Shown: positions 1 through 11,592 of the stretch, one piece after another
Layout: each line of letters starts with the position of its first letter
How positions within the stretch are numbered: the first letter of the stretch is position 1
Source: JACCZR01 sp963844805
Lineage (GTDB): Bacteria; Actinomycetota; Thermoleophilia; Solirubrobacterales; Thermoleophilaceae
Reading direction: 5' to 3'
NCBI GenBank assembly: GCA_963844805.1
Contig: CAWJPU010000008.1
Span: forward strand, 124,001-188,000
DNA length: 64,000 nt
Notes under the pieces: generated by a model
Database searches by the model: none
Told to the model about the DNA's origin: nothing
Seen by the model: the letters and a program-made list of their open reading frames with translations, nothing else
Made by a program: the position numbers and the translations under genes

Positions 1-92
1 CCTGGCTCACCGACCCCGACGGCTACCGGATCGAGTTGGTGCAGTGGCCGCCGGGGCATCCCCCCGGCATCACCGCCGCCGACTTCGCCTGA
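1..92 (+). CDS. C-terminal end of a VOC (glyoxalase-like) protein, cut by window edge
   Basis: Only the last 29 codons are present, read from base 3 to a TGA at 90-92. The residues LTDPDGYRIELVQWP match the last beta strand of vicinal-oxygen-chelate (glyoxalase/bleomycin-resistance) domains, where the Glu of the DPDG-x-x-IEL motif is usually a metal ligand. The substrate cannot be told from this piece. It converges on the ahcY paralog, whose stop lies 10 bases away. Confidence 0.75.
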   Translation, partial: WLTDPDGYRIELVQWPPGHPPGITAADFA

Positions 93-102
93 GCGGCGAG
101 GG

Positions 103-1318
103 TCAGGCCCAGGACGTCAGGTAACGCCGCTGGCCCTCGGTGAGCTCGTCGATCGAGACGCCGAGGGCCTCGAGCTTCAGCCGCGCCACCTCGTCGTCCA
201 GCTCGCGCGGGACGGCGAGCACCGTCGGCTCGAGCTTCCCGGCGTTGCGCACCAGGTGCTCCACCGCGAGCGCCTGCAGCGCGAAGCTCACGTCCATCAC
301 CGAAGCGGGATGGCCCTCGGCGGCGGAGAGGTTGACCACACGGCCGTTGGCCAGCAGGTGGAGCCGCTTGCCGTCGACGTCGAACTCCTCCACCAGCGGC
401 AGCACCTGTCGCGCCGGACCGTTGGCCAGGGCGCTCAGTCCGGCGATGTCGATCTCCACGTCGAAGTGGCCGGCGTTGGCCAGCAGCGCGCCGTCCTTCA
501 TGCGCTCGAAGTGCTCGGGGCGCAGCACCGACTTCGAGCCCGGTGACGGTCACGAAGATGTCGCCGCGCTCGGCCGCCTCGAGGATCGGCATCACCTCGA
601 AGCCGTCCATGCGCGCCTCCAGCGCGCGGAAGGCGTCGACCTCGCAGACCACCACCGCCGCGCCCGCGCCGCGGGCGCGCTCGGCCACGCCCTTGCCGGC
701 GAAGCCGTAGCCCAGCAGGACCAGGGTGTGGCCGGCCAGCAGGATGTTGGTGGCGCGCAGGATGCCGTCGAGCGCCGACTGGCCGGTGCCGTGGCGGTCG
801 TTGAAGGTGCGCTCGGTGCGCGCCTCGTTGACGGCCAGGATCGGGTAGCGCAGCCCGCCTTCCTCGGCGAGGTGGCGCAGGCGCACGATCCCCGTGGTGG
901 TCTCCTCGGTGCCGCCGAGGGCCTCGTGGCCGGCGGCGTTGACGGCGGTCACCAGGTCGGCGCCGTCGTCCAACGTGATCTGCGGCTCGGCGTCGACCAG
1001 CTCCTTCACGTGGGCCACGTAGCTCTCGACGCTCTCGCCCCGCTCGGAGGAGATCGCCGTCCCCTCGCCCTGCAGCGCCTCCACCACGTCGTCCTGGGTG
1101 GAGAGCGGGTTGGCCGCGGCCATGCGGACGTCCGCTCCGCCGCTCTTGAGGGCCCGCGCGAGGACCGCCGTCTCGGCTGTGACGTGCAGGCAGGCCGCGA
1201 CGCGGACGCCGTCGAGAGGACGCTCGTCCGCGAAGCGGCGCGGCTATCGAGCGGAGGACCGGCATGCGGCCCTCCGCCCAGTTGATGCGCTCGGTGCCCC
1301 GCGGGAGCCGTCAGCCAC
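103..1318 (-). CDS. ahcY: Adenosylhomocysteinase, short archaeal-like type (frameshifted)
   Basis: Probably hydrolyses S-adenosylhomocysteine to adenosine and homocysteine using tightly bound NAD. Reading across shifts near 541, 1240 and 1295 gives about 405 residues, the length of the archaeal/Thermotoga-type enzymes. Visible parts are the N-terminal AACLHVTAETAVL segment, NPLSTQDDV, EETTTGIVRL, NDRHGTGQS, the NAD Rossmann loop GYGFAGKGVA, and an end in RRYLTSW instead of the KSDHYRY tail of the longer class. GTG at 1318 is chosen because a GGAG lies 8 bases upstream and it restores the usual N-terminus ERINWAEGRMPVL. It lies 41 bases downstream of a second, clearly different adenosylhomocysteinase on the same strand. 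A related hydrolase activity, such as on S-inosylhomocysteine, cannot be excluded. The shifts look like sequencing errors. Confidence 0.85.
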
Positions 1319-1359
1319 GGCTGCTAGCTCCCGCGCGCTCGCGGCCCTGCGCGGTGGTG

Positions 1360-2782
<1,423 letters not shown>

Positions 2783-2801
2783 TCTTCTCCTGTAGTCGTG
2801 G

Positions 2802-3152
2802 TCAAGAGGCGGCCAGGAGCGCTTCGTGCTTGCGCTGCTCCCAATCCAGCCAGTCCTCGGAAGCGACGCCCCGAGGGCGTTCGGGCTCGGACTCGAGCCA
2901 GCTGTCCAGCTCCCTGCGCAGGTCATCCTCCTTGCGCAGGCGGGCGGCGAAGGCGACGTCCGACAGCCCACAGCCGAAGCGCTCCAGCAGCTCGCGCAGG
3001 GTGCGCAGGCGCTGCAGCTCGCCGGGCCCGAAAAGGCGGTACCCGGCCGGCGTCCGCTCCGGATCGACGAGACCACCGCGCTCCAGATAGCGCAGCATCC
3101 TGGGCGACCAGCCGGTGAGCTCGGCCGCCTGATGGATGGTCAGGCCGTCCAT
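2802..3152 (-). CDS. MerR-family transcriptional regulator next to ahcY
   Basis: Intact 116-residue protein. Residues 1-70 form the winged helix-turn-helix of MerR proteins (TIHQAAELTGWSPRMLRYLE, then AGYRLFGPGELQRLRTL), followed by a short dimerisation helix and a Trp/Lys-rich tail. No cysteine metal site like that of metal-sensing members is evident; the only Cys is in FGCGL. Being first in line before two adenosylhomocysteinases, it is inferred to control methyl-cycle genes, with SAH, adenosine or homocysteine as conceivable ligands. The ATG at 3152 appears leaderless, with a TAAGGT box 9 bases upstream inside a long palindrome. Confidence 0.88.
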   Translation of the reverse strand: MDGLTIHQAAELTGWSPRMLRYLERGGLVDPERTPAGYRLFGPGELQRLRTLRELLERFGCGLSDVAFAARLRKEDDLRRELDSWLESEPERPRGVASEDWLDWEQRKHEALLAAS

Positions 3153-3159
3153 ACGGCCG

Positions 3160-3187
3160 AAACCTTACCACGATCGTGTCAAGGTTT
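3160..3187. promoter_or_regulatory. Nested palindrome, candidate MerR operator over its own -10 box
   Basis: Arms AAACCTT (3160-3166) and AAGGTTT (3181-3187) and an inner perfect 10-base palindrome CACGATCGTG (3169-3178) share the same centre between 3173 and 3174, so 24 of 28 positions are symmetric. On the minus strand the left arm contains TAAGGT (3167-3162), 9 bases before the merR ATG. The right arm overlaps the stop codon of the upstream isomerase gene. The geometry fits autoregulation by the dimeric MerR protein. Confidence 0.7.
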
Positions 3188-4259
3188 ACCCCGGCGCTGG
3201 TGCGCTACCGCACTCAGGCGTCCAGGCGCGGCCTTGAAGCGGTCGATCGGCTCGACCGGGGTGGGGTCGATCCCCTCCAGGACGGCCAGGTAGAAGCTCA
3301 CCAGGTCGCCCAGCAGCACCAGCGATAGCACGCGTTCGAACGGCGTGTCCCCCTTGGCGTCGACCAGCGTGCAGGCGGCGCCTGCGTCGCGCGCCAGCTT
3401 GGCGGTCAGCTCCACCCGGCGGCGCACGCGCGGGTGCTGGTCGGCGTTCTCGAGGAAGACCGCCGACAGCGGCGCGAGCCCGCGGCCGCGCTCCCAGCCG
3501 CAGATCTCGTTGTGGTTGACCTCGGGCAGCGGCGAGAAGAAGGCCGGCGTCTCGGCGTTCTCGTTGATCTGGGTCTTCCAGCGCATGGCCGGCGCCAGCG
3601 TCGGACCGGCGCCGTGGACTACCGGGACCGTGCCGTGCAGGCGCTCGGCCACCTCGGCGGCCAGCGACACCTGCGCGCCCGGGCCCCACTCGTCGGCCAG
3701 CCCGCGCAGCAGCGGCTCGGCCTGCTCGATCTCGCCGCGCAGCGACGGCGCGACGCCGCACGCGGCGGCCGCGGCCAGCGCGCCCACGACCATGTAGATG
3801 ACCGCCGCCCGCGGCTGCATGCCCGAGGGGATGCCGATCACCGGCACGCCGTCCTCGCGGGCCGCCTCGGCCAGGCTGCCGCCGGTGGTGAGCACCGCGC
3901 GCGGGGCGTCGGCTATCCGCGCGGCCTCGTAGCACGCGAGGGTCTCCTCGGTCTCCCCCGAGTAGCTCGAGCAGAGCACGAAGTAGTCGGAGGTCAGCCA
4001 GCCCGGCGGGCGAGTAGTCGCGCACCACCTGCAGCGGCCGCGTGGCGCGGTCGGCGAGCACGGCGTTCGCCAGGTCGGCCCCGATGGCGGAACCGCCCAT
4101 GCCGCAGACCAGCAGGCCTCCGGGGGTCTCGGCCGGCGCCAGCGCCGCCGACTCGGCGCGCCACAGCGCGTCCTCGAGCTGGAGCGGCTGGGAGACGATG
4201 TCGGCCAGCATCCCGGCCTGGTCGAGGCGCTCGATGGCGCTCGGCTCGATCGCGGTCAA
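3179..4259 (-). CDS. Bifunctional phosphoglucose/phosphomannose isomerase, SIS family (one frameshift)
   Basis: Interconverts fructose 6-phosphate with glucose 6-phosphate and/or mannose 6-phosphate, feeding sugar-nucleotide synthesis. About 360 residues when the shift near 4005 is bridged. The N-terminal SIS domain shows GGLLVCGMGGSAIGADLAN and SSYSGETEETL (phosphosugar-binding loops). The C-terminal half has EVNHNEICGWE and HPRVRRRVEL, as in the bact-PGI_C family of archaeal/actinobacterial enzymes. The start is taken as TTG at 4259 because it overlaps the upstream stop as TTGA, giving translational coupling. It is third in a minus-strand group after UDP-glucose dehydrogenase and the pyrophosphorylase. 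Confidence 0.88.
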
Positions 4260-5285
4260 CCGACCGTCTCCCCCGGCTCCACCCGCGCGTCGGCGCTGAC
4301 GCGCGCGCCCGGCTGCACCTGCGCGCCGGCGCCCACCAGCGCCCCGGGCTCGACGCGGGCGCCCTCGCCCACCCGCACCCGCTCGGCCAGCACGCTCTCC
4401 CGGATCACGCAATCGGCTCCCACGACCACGCCATCGTGAAGCACCGAGCGCTCGACCGCACTGTCGCTGCCCACCGAGCAGTGCGAGCCGAGCACCGACT
4501 GGGGCCCGATGTGGGCGCCGGCGGTCAGGCAGCCCTCGCCGATCAGCGAGCCGGTCTCGTCGCGCGGCGGCAGGCTGCTGGCGGGATGGCCGGCCAGCAG
4601 GTCGTAGGTGGCCTCGAGGTAGCGCTCGGGCGTCCCGATGTCGACCCAGTAGCCCTCGGCGGGCCAGCCCAGCAGTCCGTTGCCCACCAGCTCGGGGAAG
4701 ACCTCGCGCTCGAAGGAGACCGGGCGCCCGGCCGGGATGCTCCTCCACCACCGAGCGCTCGAGCACGTAGGCGCCGGCGTTGATGCGGTTGGTCGGGGCG
4801 GGGCCGTCGGACTTCTCCAGGAACTCGAGCACCCAGCCGTCGTCGTCGGTGGGCACCACGCCGTAGCTCGAGGTGTCCTCGACGGCGATCAGCGCCAGCG
4901 TCGCCTGCGCCCCGGCGTCGGTGTGACGGGCCAGCTCGGCGGTCAAGTCCATGTCGGTGAGGACGTCCCCGTTGAGCACCAGCAGCCGCTCCTCGAGCAG
5001 GCCCTCGTCCAGGGCCAGGCGCACCGGTCCGCCGGTGCCGAGCGGCTCGCGCTCGATCACGTAGCGCAGGCGCATGCCCTCGTAGATGTCGCCGAGCACC
5101 TCGCGCACGCCGTCGGAGAGGAAGCCGCAGGAGAGGATCACCTCGGTCACGCCGTGCGAGCGCAGCCAGTCGAGCATGAAGGTCAGGAAGGGCCGCCCGG
5201 CGAGCGGCATCACCGGCTTGGGGACGGTGCGGGTGAGCGGGCGCAGGCGGGTGCCCTCGCCGCCCGCGAGCACTAGCGCCTGCAT
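4256..5285 (-). CDS. NDP-sugar pyrophosphorylase (mannose/glucose-1-phosphate nucleotidyltransferase, one frameshift)
   Basis: Makes a nucleoside-diphosphate sugar from NTP and a sugar 1-phosphate. The N-terminus has the nucleotidyltransferase signature LAGGEGTRLRPLT with VPKPVMPLAGRP, then the NGDVL metal-binding Asp and GTGGP. The C-terminal third is a left-handed beta-helix of hexapeptide repeats (for example LIGEGCLTAGAHIGPQSVLG), as in GDP-mannose and ADP-glucose pyrophosphorylases. One extra base near 4738 breaks the frame inside VVEEIPAGRPVSFEREVFPE. Which sugar and nucleotide it uses cannot be decided from the sequence. The stop overlaps the TTG start of the isomerase. Confidence 0.88.
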
Positions 5286-5288
5286 GGC

Positions 5289-6565
5289 CTACGCGGCCTA
5301 TGCCCTCGTAGCTGAAGCCCGCCGCCGTGAGGGCGTCCGCGTCGAGGAAGTTGCGCCCGTCGACGATCAGCGGCACGTTCATCCGCTCGCGCAGGCTCGT
5401 CCAGTCCAGCTCGGCGAACTCGGGCCACTCGGTCACCAGCACGGCGCCGTCGGCGCCGTCGAGCGCCTCCTCGGCCGAGCCGGCGATGGTGGCGCCGCCC
5501 AGCATGTCGCGAGCGCCGTCGGCGGCCACCGGGTCGTACACGCGCACGTTCGCGCCCTCGCCCTGCAGCCGCGCGGAGAGGACCAGGCTGGTGGCCTCGC
5601 GCACGTCGTCGGTGTTGGGCTTGAAGGCGACGCCCAGCAGCGCGATCTGCTTGCCCACCAGGGAGCCGAGGTGCTTCTGCAGCTTGCCGATGGTGCGCCG
5701 CTTCTGGAGCTCGTTGACCTCGATCACCGCGGTCAGCAGCTGGAAGTGGTAGCCGGTGTTGCCGGCCAGCTGCTTGAGCGCGGATACGTCCTTGGGAAAG
5801 CACGAGCCGCCGTAGCCGATGCCCGCCTGGAGGAACTTCGGGCCGATGCGCTCGTCGAGGCCCATCCCGCGCGCCACCTCGGAGACGTCGGCGCCCAGCT
5901 CCTCCGAGACGTTGGCGATCTCGTTGATGAAGGAGATCTTGGTGGCGAGGAAGGCGTTGGAGGCCAGCTTGACCATCTCGGCGCTGGCGACGTCGGTGCG
6001 CACGCGCCCGCCGCCCAGGGTCTCGTACAGCGCTTCGACGCGGTCGGCGAAGCCGTTCGAGCCGTCGTCGGCTCCGATCACCACGCGGTCGGGGTGCATG
6101 AAGTCCTTGACCGCGGAGCCCTCCTTGAGGAACTCCGGGTTGGAGACGTAGCCGACGTTGGGGAAGCGGCGCGTGATGGACCGGCCGGTGCCGACCGGCA
6201 CGGTGCTCTTCATGACGATCGCGTGGCCGTCGGACTGGCCCAGCTCGGCGATGACCGCCTCGACGCGCGAGAGGTCGGCGTCGCCCGAGTAGGTCGGGCG
6301 GCGTGTCGACGCAGCAGAACAGCAGCGAGGCGTTGTCGAGCACCTCGTCCATGTCGGTCGTGAAGTGCAGCCGCTCGGCGTTGTCGCGCACCAGCTCGGG
6401 CAGGCCCGGCTCGTGCATCGGCACCTCGCCGCGCGAGAGCGCATCGACCTTGTCCTGGACGATGTCGCGGGCGTAGACGTGGTGTCCGAGCTCGGCGAAG
6501 CAAGCCGCCGTGCACAGGCCGACCCAGCCGACGCCGATGACTCCTATGGGCTCCTTGTCGGCCAT
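5289..6565 (-). CDS. ugd: UDP-glucose 6-dehydrogenase (frameshifted, end uncertain)
   Basis: Oxidises UDP-glucose to UDP-glucuronate with two NAD+, supplying acidic sugars for surface glycans. The N-terminal Rossmann motif is GVIGVGWVGLCTAACFAELG; the catalytic Cys lies in GYGGSCFPKD; the C-terminal UDP-binding domain includes ALLGVAFKPNTDDVREA and VDGRNFLD. The frame shifts near 6299 (after CCVDTPP) and again close to the end, where the correct frame runs into the next gene, so the stop is placed at 5289-5299 only approximately. ATG 6565 lies 13 bases from a TAGCCT box, giving a very short leader. Confidence 0.9.
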
Positions 6566-6607
6566 GCGAGGACGCGCCAGGCTAGTGAACCGGTCGAGCG
6601 CCGCGGC

Positions 6608-8055
6608 CTACAGGCCGCGGCTGGAGCGCGCGATGCCCAGCATCTCGCGCTCGGACAGCGACTGGAGCAGCGTGTTGGAGATCCAGTAGACGGCCTTCTT
6701 GGTCCGCCAGGCGACCAGGCGCAGGCGATCGCCGTCGTAGTGCAGCTCGTAGGTGCGCCTGCCGATCCGGCGCGTCTCGGTGGGGTTGTCGAGGATCGGC
6801 GCCTCGCGCCAGGTCGTGCCTTGCAGGCCGTAGTACTCGCCTAACTGCCCGCGCTTGATGACCATCCGGTAGCTGGGGTAGCTGCGCCCGGTGCGGGTCT
6901 TCAGCTTGTAGACGCGCGGTGGGCCGGCGAACAGGGAGCCGCTCAGGCGCTTGGTCGGGTAGAGGACCGGCAGGCCCTTGCCCAGGCCCTGCTGCACCGC
7001 CTGCAGACCCTGGTCGCGGCCCTCCGCCGGCACCGACTCGAGGTTGTTGCTGCCGCCGCCCTTCTTGCGCTTGCGGGCGGGGCCCTTCGGCTTGAGCTTG
7101 CCGCGCGGGCCGGGCGTCTCCTCGACGCCCAGGAACTGGGCGGCGAGCTTGCGCACGCTGCGCGAGCTGGCGGTCACGTAGCTCGCGCCGACCTGGCCCT
7201 CGAAGTGGACCTCCCGCACCGGCTGGTCGATCGAGCCCACGGCGAGCTTGACGATGCGCAGCACCTCGGCCCGGTCGCGGATGTCCGAGGACGTGTACTT
7301 GCCGAAGATCTTCACCAGCTTCGAGCGGTCCTCGATCAGACGGCCGGCGCCCACCTGCTGCTTGGCCTGGCGCAGAAATCCTGCTGGCGCGCGGAGCGCA
7401 CGAGGTCGTTGTCCTCGTAGCGGAAGCGCACGTACTGGAGCGCCTCGCGGCCGCACAGGCGCTGGTAGCCGGCCGGCACGTTGATGTAGGCGTACTGGGC
7501 GCTGTTGTTGAAGTAGCGCCGGTCCACGTCGGTGTAGATGCAGCCCAGCGCGTTGACGCCCGCGTAGAAGCTGCGGAAGTCGATGTTGATGACGTGGTTG
7601 ATGCGCAGGCCGGTCAGCTGCTTGACCGTCTTCAGCGTGAGCCGCGGGCCGCCATGCTCGTACGCGGCGTTGATCTTGTCCGTGCCGTGGCCGGGGATCT
7701 TCACCTTGAGGTCGCGGGGCAGCGACATCAGGGCCGTGGCCTTCTTGTTGGGGTCGAGCCGGACGAGGATGATCGTGTCCGAGCGGGCGTCGCCCGCGGC
7801 GCCCTCGAGGTTGTTCTTGGGCCGGCGGTCGGAGCCGATGAGCATGATCGTCTGCGGCTTGCCGGGCTCGGTCTTGGCGATGTCGGCGCCGAGCTTGAGC
7901 TCGGGCTGCAGGCGCAGCGCGTTGACCACCCGGTCGACCTCACGGAAGGCGGCGACAGCCGTCGCCGAGGCGGAGGCGAAGATCACCAGCACGGCGCCGA
8001 GCAGCAGGCGCTTCCACATGCTCGGGCCGCGGTCGCCGTCGTCGAACACGGGCAC
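6608..8055 (-). CDS. LCP (LytR-CpsA-Psr) wall-polymer ligase with extra C-terminal domain (one frameshift)
   Basis: LCP proteins move lipid-linked glycans onto peptidoglycan outside the membrane. A signal anchor (MWKRLLLGAVLVIFASASA) is followed by the LCP domain with TIMLIGSDRR, ARSDTIILV, SLPRD and HGTDKINAAYEHGG, which carry the catalytic Arg and Asp residues. The frame shifts near 7378. After the LCP domain come a basic linker (GPARKRKKGGG) and a separate domain of about 100 residues ending in SNTLLQSLSEREMLGIARS, not part of ordinary LCP proteins. GTG 8055 appears leaderless (TAGGAT 9 bases upstream, inside the end of the M20 gene); ATG at 8019 is the alternative. Confidence 0.88.
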
Positions 8056-8057
8056 GG

Positions 8058-9179
8058 TTACGCGATCCTAAGTCGGGGCGGGGCCGGATCCTGCTGGCTG
8101 ATCCGCTCGGGCACGAGGCGGACGAACTCGACGAGCACGCGGCGGTAGCGCTCCAGGGAGGAGATCGAGACCCACTCCTCGGGGCCGTGGTGGCCGCCGC
8201 CGACGGGGCCGAACTCGATCGCGGGCACGCCCGCGCGCAGGAAGGACACGGCGTCGGACGAGCCGTCGCGGCCCACGGAGATGCTCTCCCCCACGTCGGG
8301 GGCCACCGAGGCCACCGCCTGGGCCAGCGTGGTCACGAACGGGTCCTCGCGCGAGACCATCGCCGGGGCGCGGCGGAAGGTCTTGACCACCTCGCAGTCG
8401 GGCAGCTCGGAGACCGCGGCGAGGATCGCCTCGGGGTTCTGCTCGGGCAGGTAGCGCACGTCGACGTCGATCGTGCAGCGGTCTGGGACCTTGTTGAGCG
8501 CATCGCCGCCGATGATGCGGCCGAGGTTGATCGAGGGCCGGTCGAACAGGTCGGAGGACTCCCGCGCGAAGGGCAGCGCCTCGATCAGCCGGAAGGTGTC
8601 CAGCGCCTTGAGCACGGCGTTGTCGCCCTCCCAGGGCGTGGAGCCGTGGGCCGCCTTCCCGGCGACCTCGATGCGCATGGCGAGCACGCCCTTGGCCTGC
8701 ACCCCGATGCGCAGGTCCGTGGGCTCGCCGGTGATGGCGAAGTCACCCACGTAGCCCTGTTCGACGAGGTGGTCCGAGCCCCTGTTCTCCTCCTCCTCGG
8801 ACTCCTCGTCGGACACGCAGACGAGATGCACCCTCACGGCGTCCTGGGCGGCGAGGTCGCGGGTGGCGCACATCATCGCCGCCAGGCCGCCCTTCATGTC
8901 GTAGGCGCCGCGCCCGATCAGCCGGTCGCCGTCGACGCGCGGCTCGAACTGCTCGGGATGGCCGGGGACCACGTCGAGGTGGCCGTGCAGGACCACCGTC
9001 GGGCCGCTTCGGGCACCCACCGTCGCGGCCAGCACCGGGCGGCCGTTGTGGTGGGTGCCGGTCACCTCCACGTCGCGGGCCTCGAGCCAGCCCTTCACGA
9101 ACCCCGCGGCGGATCCGATGCCCTCGAGAGTCGACGTGTCGTAGGTGATGAGGCGCTCGCAGGTTGAGCGCTCGTCCAT
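8058..9179 (-). CDS. M20-family metallopeptidase (ArgE/DapE/CPG2 type)
   Basis: Intact 373-residue di-zinc amidohydrolase. Metal and catalytic motifs are in order: HGHLDVVPG (first His/Asp), GAYDMKGG (bridging Asp), DEESEEEENRGSDHL (general-base Glu), GEPTDL, and a late GGGHHGPEEW His. The central dimerisation domain is present (KAAHGSTPWEG, NKVPDRCTIDVDVRY). The substrate is probably an N-acyl amino acid or dipeptide; argE and dapE assignments cannot be separated here. ATG 9179 is chosen because TAGTCT lies 7 bases upstream and the protein then starts just before the peptidase fold; a further upstream in-frame GTG would overlap the antiporter. Confidence 0.9.
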   Translation of the reverse strand: MDERSTCERLITYDTSTLEGIGSAAGFVKGWLEARDVEVTGTHHNGRPVLAATVGARSGPTVVLHGHLDVVPGHPEQFEPRVDGDRLIGRGAYDMKGGLAAMMCATRDLAAQDAVRVHLVCVSDEESEEEENRGSDHLVEQGYVGDFAITGEPTDLRIGVQAKGVLAMRIEVAGKAAHGSTPWEGDNAVLKALDTFRLIEALPFARESSDLFDRPSINLGRIIGGDALNKVPDRCTIDVDVRYLPEQNPEAILAAVSELPDCEVVKTFRRAPAMVSREDPFVTTLAQAVASVAPDVGESISVGRDGSSDAVSFLRAGVPAIEFGPVGGGHHGPEEWVSISSLERYRRVLVEFVRLVPERISQQDPAPPRLRIA

Positions 9180-9189
9180 CGGGGCGAGA

Positions 9190-10856
9190 CTAGAAGATGA
9201 AGGGCGGCGAAGCCGGTGCGGCGTCGACGGCGCCGATCCCTCGGTACCGCGGCAATGCCCGAGCAATCCTCGAGGCGGGCCTGCTCGAGGTCGAGGTCGC
9301 GCTCCATCTCGCGGAAGGTGTCGCCGGTGACCTCGCGGGCGTCAGCCAGCTCAGTGAGCGCTCGCCGCTCGGCCTCGAGCAGCTCGCGCCTGATCTCGCC
9401 GCGCTGCGGAGTGCATCTCGGCGTCGGGCTCGTCGCTCTCGCCGGCGTCCACCTCGTCGCGCAGCTGGGCCGCGCGCATCTCGAACTCCTCGCGCGCTCG
9501 CTCGAGCGCGGGCTTCGGCACGTCGTCCTCCTCGGCCATCTCGTCGGCCCGCCGCAGCGCGGCTTCGAGCACCTTCAGCCGCGCCTCCACCTCCTCCTCG
9601 TCGGGCTCGTCGCGCGACTCCAGGCCGAGCCGCCGGATCAGCGGGCCCATGCCCAGCGCGGGGACGACCAGCGTGATGCACCACCGCCCCGAAGGCCACG
9701 AACAGCAGCCTTCCCGCGGTCGGGGAACGGCTCGCCGGCGACGGTCACCGGGATGGACAGCACCGCCGCCACGGACACGGCCCCGCGCATGCCGCCGCCG
9801 GCCACAAGCACGAGCTCACGCGGCGACAGCAGCGGCCGCGGGCGCCAGCTGCCCGACCTCAGCGCGCGCGGCAGCGCGGCGAAGTAGGGAGTGCTCAGCA
9901 CCCAGAGCCACCCGGATGCCGAGCGTGACCAGCGGCGACCGCGAGCGTCGCCGCAATCAGCGTGCCGAGGCCGGTCGCGTCCTCGGCGTCGAGGACATCG
10001 GCGAACTGCAGCCCGATCAGCAGGAACAGCATCGACTCGGCGAAGAACTGCAGCGGCTCCCAGAACGCAGATCGCGCGCATGCGGGTGGAGGGACGAACC
10101 TCGCGCGGGGAGCGCATGCCCATCACCAGCCCCGCGACCACCGCGGCGAGGATCCCCGAGACCCCGAGCCGGTCTCCCGCGAGGAAGGACCCATAGGCGG
10201 TCAGCACCGAGATCGCGATCTCCACGTCGGGCTGTTCGAGGCGGCTGCGCACCATCGAGGCGATCCAGCCCACGGCGCCGCCGACCGCGATGCCTCCGAG
10301 CACCACACCGACGAACTCCAGCGCCGCCGAGCCGAGCGCGAAGCTCGCCGCCCCCACCGTGCCCAGCGCCACCTGCAGCACGCTCAGCCCGGTGCCATCG
10401 TTGACCAGGCTCTCGCCCTCGAGGATCGCGCTGACGCGCTCGGGCGCGCCGAGGCCCCGGATGATCGACGTCGCGGCGACTGGGTCGGTGGGTGCCAGCG
10501 CAGCGCCTATGACGAAAGCGATCTCCCAGGGCAGGTCGAGCACCAGCCGTGCGGTGATCGCCACCGCCAGCGCGGTGGCCAGCACCAGACCAACCGGCGA
10601 GCAGGGCCACCGGCCGCGCGTAGAAGCGGAAATCCTCGGCGGCGAAGCGGAAGGCCGAGGGATAGAGGATCGCCGGGAGGAAGACGAGGAAGATCAGCTC
10701 CGGCGAGATCCGGACCTCGGGCGCGAACGGCAGCAGGCCGATGACCAACCCGCCGAGCACCAGCGCCACCGCGTGGGGCACGCGCCGGCGCTCGGCGACC
10801 ATCGCCAGCAGCACCACGGCCGCCAGCAGCAGGATGAACAGGTCCACTTCGCGCAT
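9190..10856 (-). CDS. CPA1-family Na+/H+ antiporter (several frameshifts)
   Basis: Monovalent cation/proton exchanger of the NhaP/CPA1 type, about 550 residues when bridged. Ten or more hydrophobic segments are visible, starting LFILLLAAVVLLAMVAERRRVPHAVALVLGG; the transport-site region reads ALAPTDPVAATSI, and ILEGESLVNDGTGL is the conserved family motif. GGMRGAVSVAA occurs late. A charged cytoplasmic tail (ERDLDLEQARLE) follows the membrane part. Frame changes occur near 10595, 10070, 9950, 9900, 9690 and 9410, so the exact C-terminus is uncertain; the TAG at 9190-9192 is the preferred stop. A weak TAGAAC box lies 8 bases before ATG 10856. Confidence 0.85.
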
Positions 10857-10896
10857 CGGGGCCTGTTCTACCGAGCGCGAGGTCCCCGGCGCGGCC

Positions 10897-11580
10897 CTAC
10901 TTCGTGACCCGGCAGCGGACGAGCGTGGCGACAACCCGCAGCCCGTCCACCGCCTTCAGCTTCTTGCCCTCCTCGGTGCTGCGCGCCTTGTAGTGCACGG
11001 GCACCTCGAAGATCCGCTCGCCGTACTGGAGCAGGCGGGCGGCTATCTCCGGCTCGATGTCGAAGCCGCGCGCCTGTAGCGGCAGTTCGCGGAAGATGTC
11101 GGTCCTGATCGCCTTGTGGCACGTCATGAGGTCCCGCAGGTAGACGTTGAAGAGGACGTTGGCGGCTAGCGTCACGCCCTTGTTGCCGAGCACGTACAGG
11201 AACGAATGGCTGGTGTAGCCGTCGAAGGCGCGCACGCCGAAGACGGCGTTGCTGCGCCCGCTCGTCAGCGGCGGCAGCAGGGCCGTCAGGTCGTTGGGGT
11301 CGTACTCGAGGTCGGCGTCGAAGATCGCCGCGAACTCGCCCTTGGCCTGCGCCAGCGCTGTGCGCACCGCGGCGCCCTTGCCCTGGTTGCTCGGGTGGCT
11401 GAGCACGGTGACGCGGTCCGGCCAGCCGGCCCTGGCGATCAGCTCCGAGGTGCCGTCGGTTGACCCGTCGTCGACCAGGATCAGCTCGGTCTCGATGCCG
11501 AGGTCGGCGTCGAGGAGCTCCGCCACGGCCTGCTCGACGGTGGCGACCTCGTTGTAGACCGGCATCAGTATCGAGAGCAC
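10897..11580 (-). CDS. Family 2 glycosyltransferase
   Basis: Intact 227-residue GT2 enzyme of the polyprenol-phosphate-sugar type. Motifs are LMPVYNEVATV, ILVDDGSTDGT (nucleotide binding), DADLEYDPND (metal and acceptor) and a C-terminal RGFDIEPEIAARLL segment that supplies the catalytic base region. No membrane segment is present, so it acts at the cytoplasmic face. GTG 11580 is leaderless: TAGCCT is 9 bases upstream and its TAG is the stop codon of the AftD-like gene. The sugar transferred is unknown. Confidence 0.9.
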   Translation of the reverse strand: MLSILMPVYNEVATVEQAVAELLDADLGIETELILVDDGSTDGTSELIARAGWPDRVTVLSHPSNQGKGAAVRTALAQAKGEFAAIFDADLEYDPNDLTALLPPLTSGRSNAVFGVRAFDGYTSHSFLYVLGNKGVTLAANVLFNVYLRDLMTCHKAIRTDIFRELPLQARGFDIEPEIAARLLQYGERIFEVPVHYKARSTEEGKKLKAVDGLRVVATLVRCRVTK

Positions 11581-11592
11581 GGGCGGAGCAGG

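Noticed and set aside
2783..2801. SAH riboswitch before ahcY
   Set aside because: The gap to merR is only 19 bases and holds just the ribosome binding site; there is no room for an aptamer.
3177..3182. TTGACA as a -35 box for merR
   Set aside because: It is only 9 bases from the TAAGGT box, too close for a sigma-70-type promoter, and forms part of the palindrome instead.
3186..5285. A single 699-codon open frame across three sugar genes on the minus strand
   Set aside because: Only its first third encodes the pyrophosphorylase; the rest is an off-frame reading of the isomerase that stays open because stops are rare at high GC.
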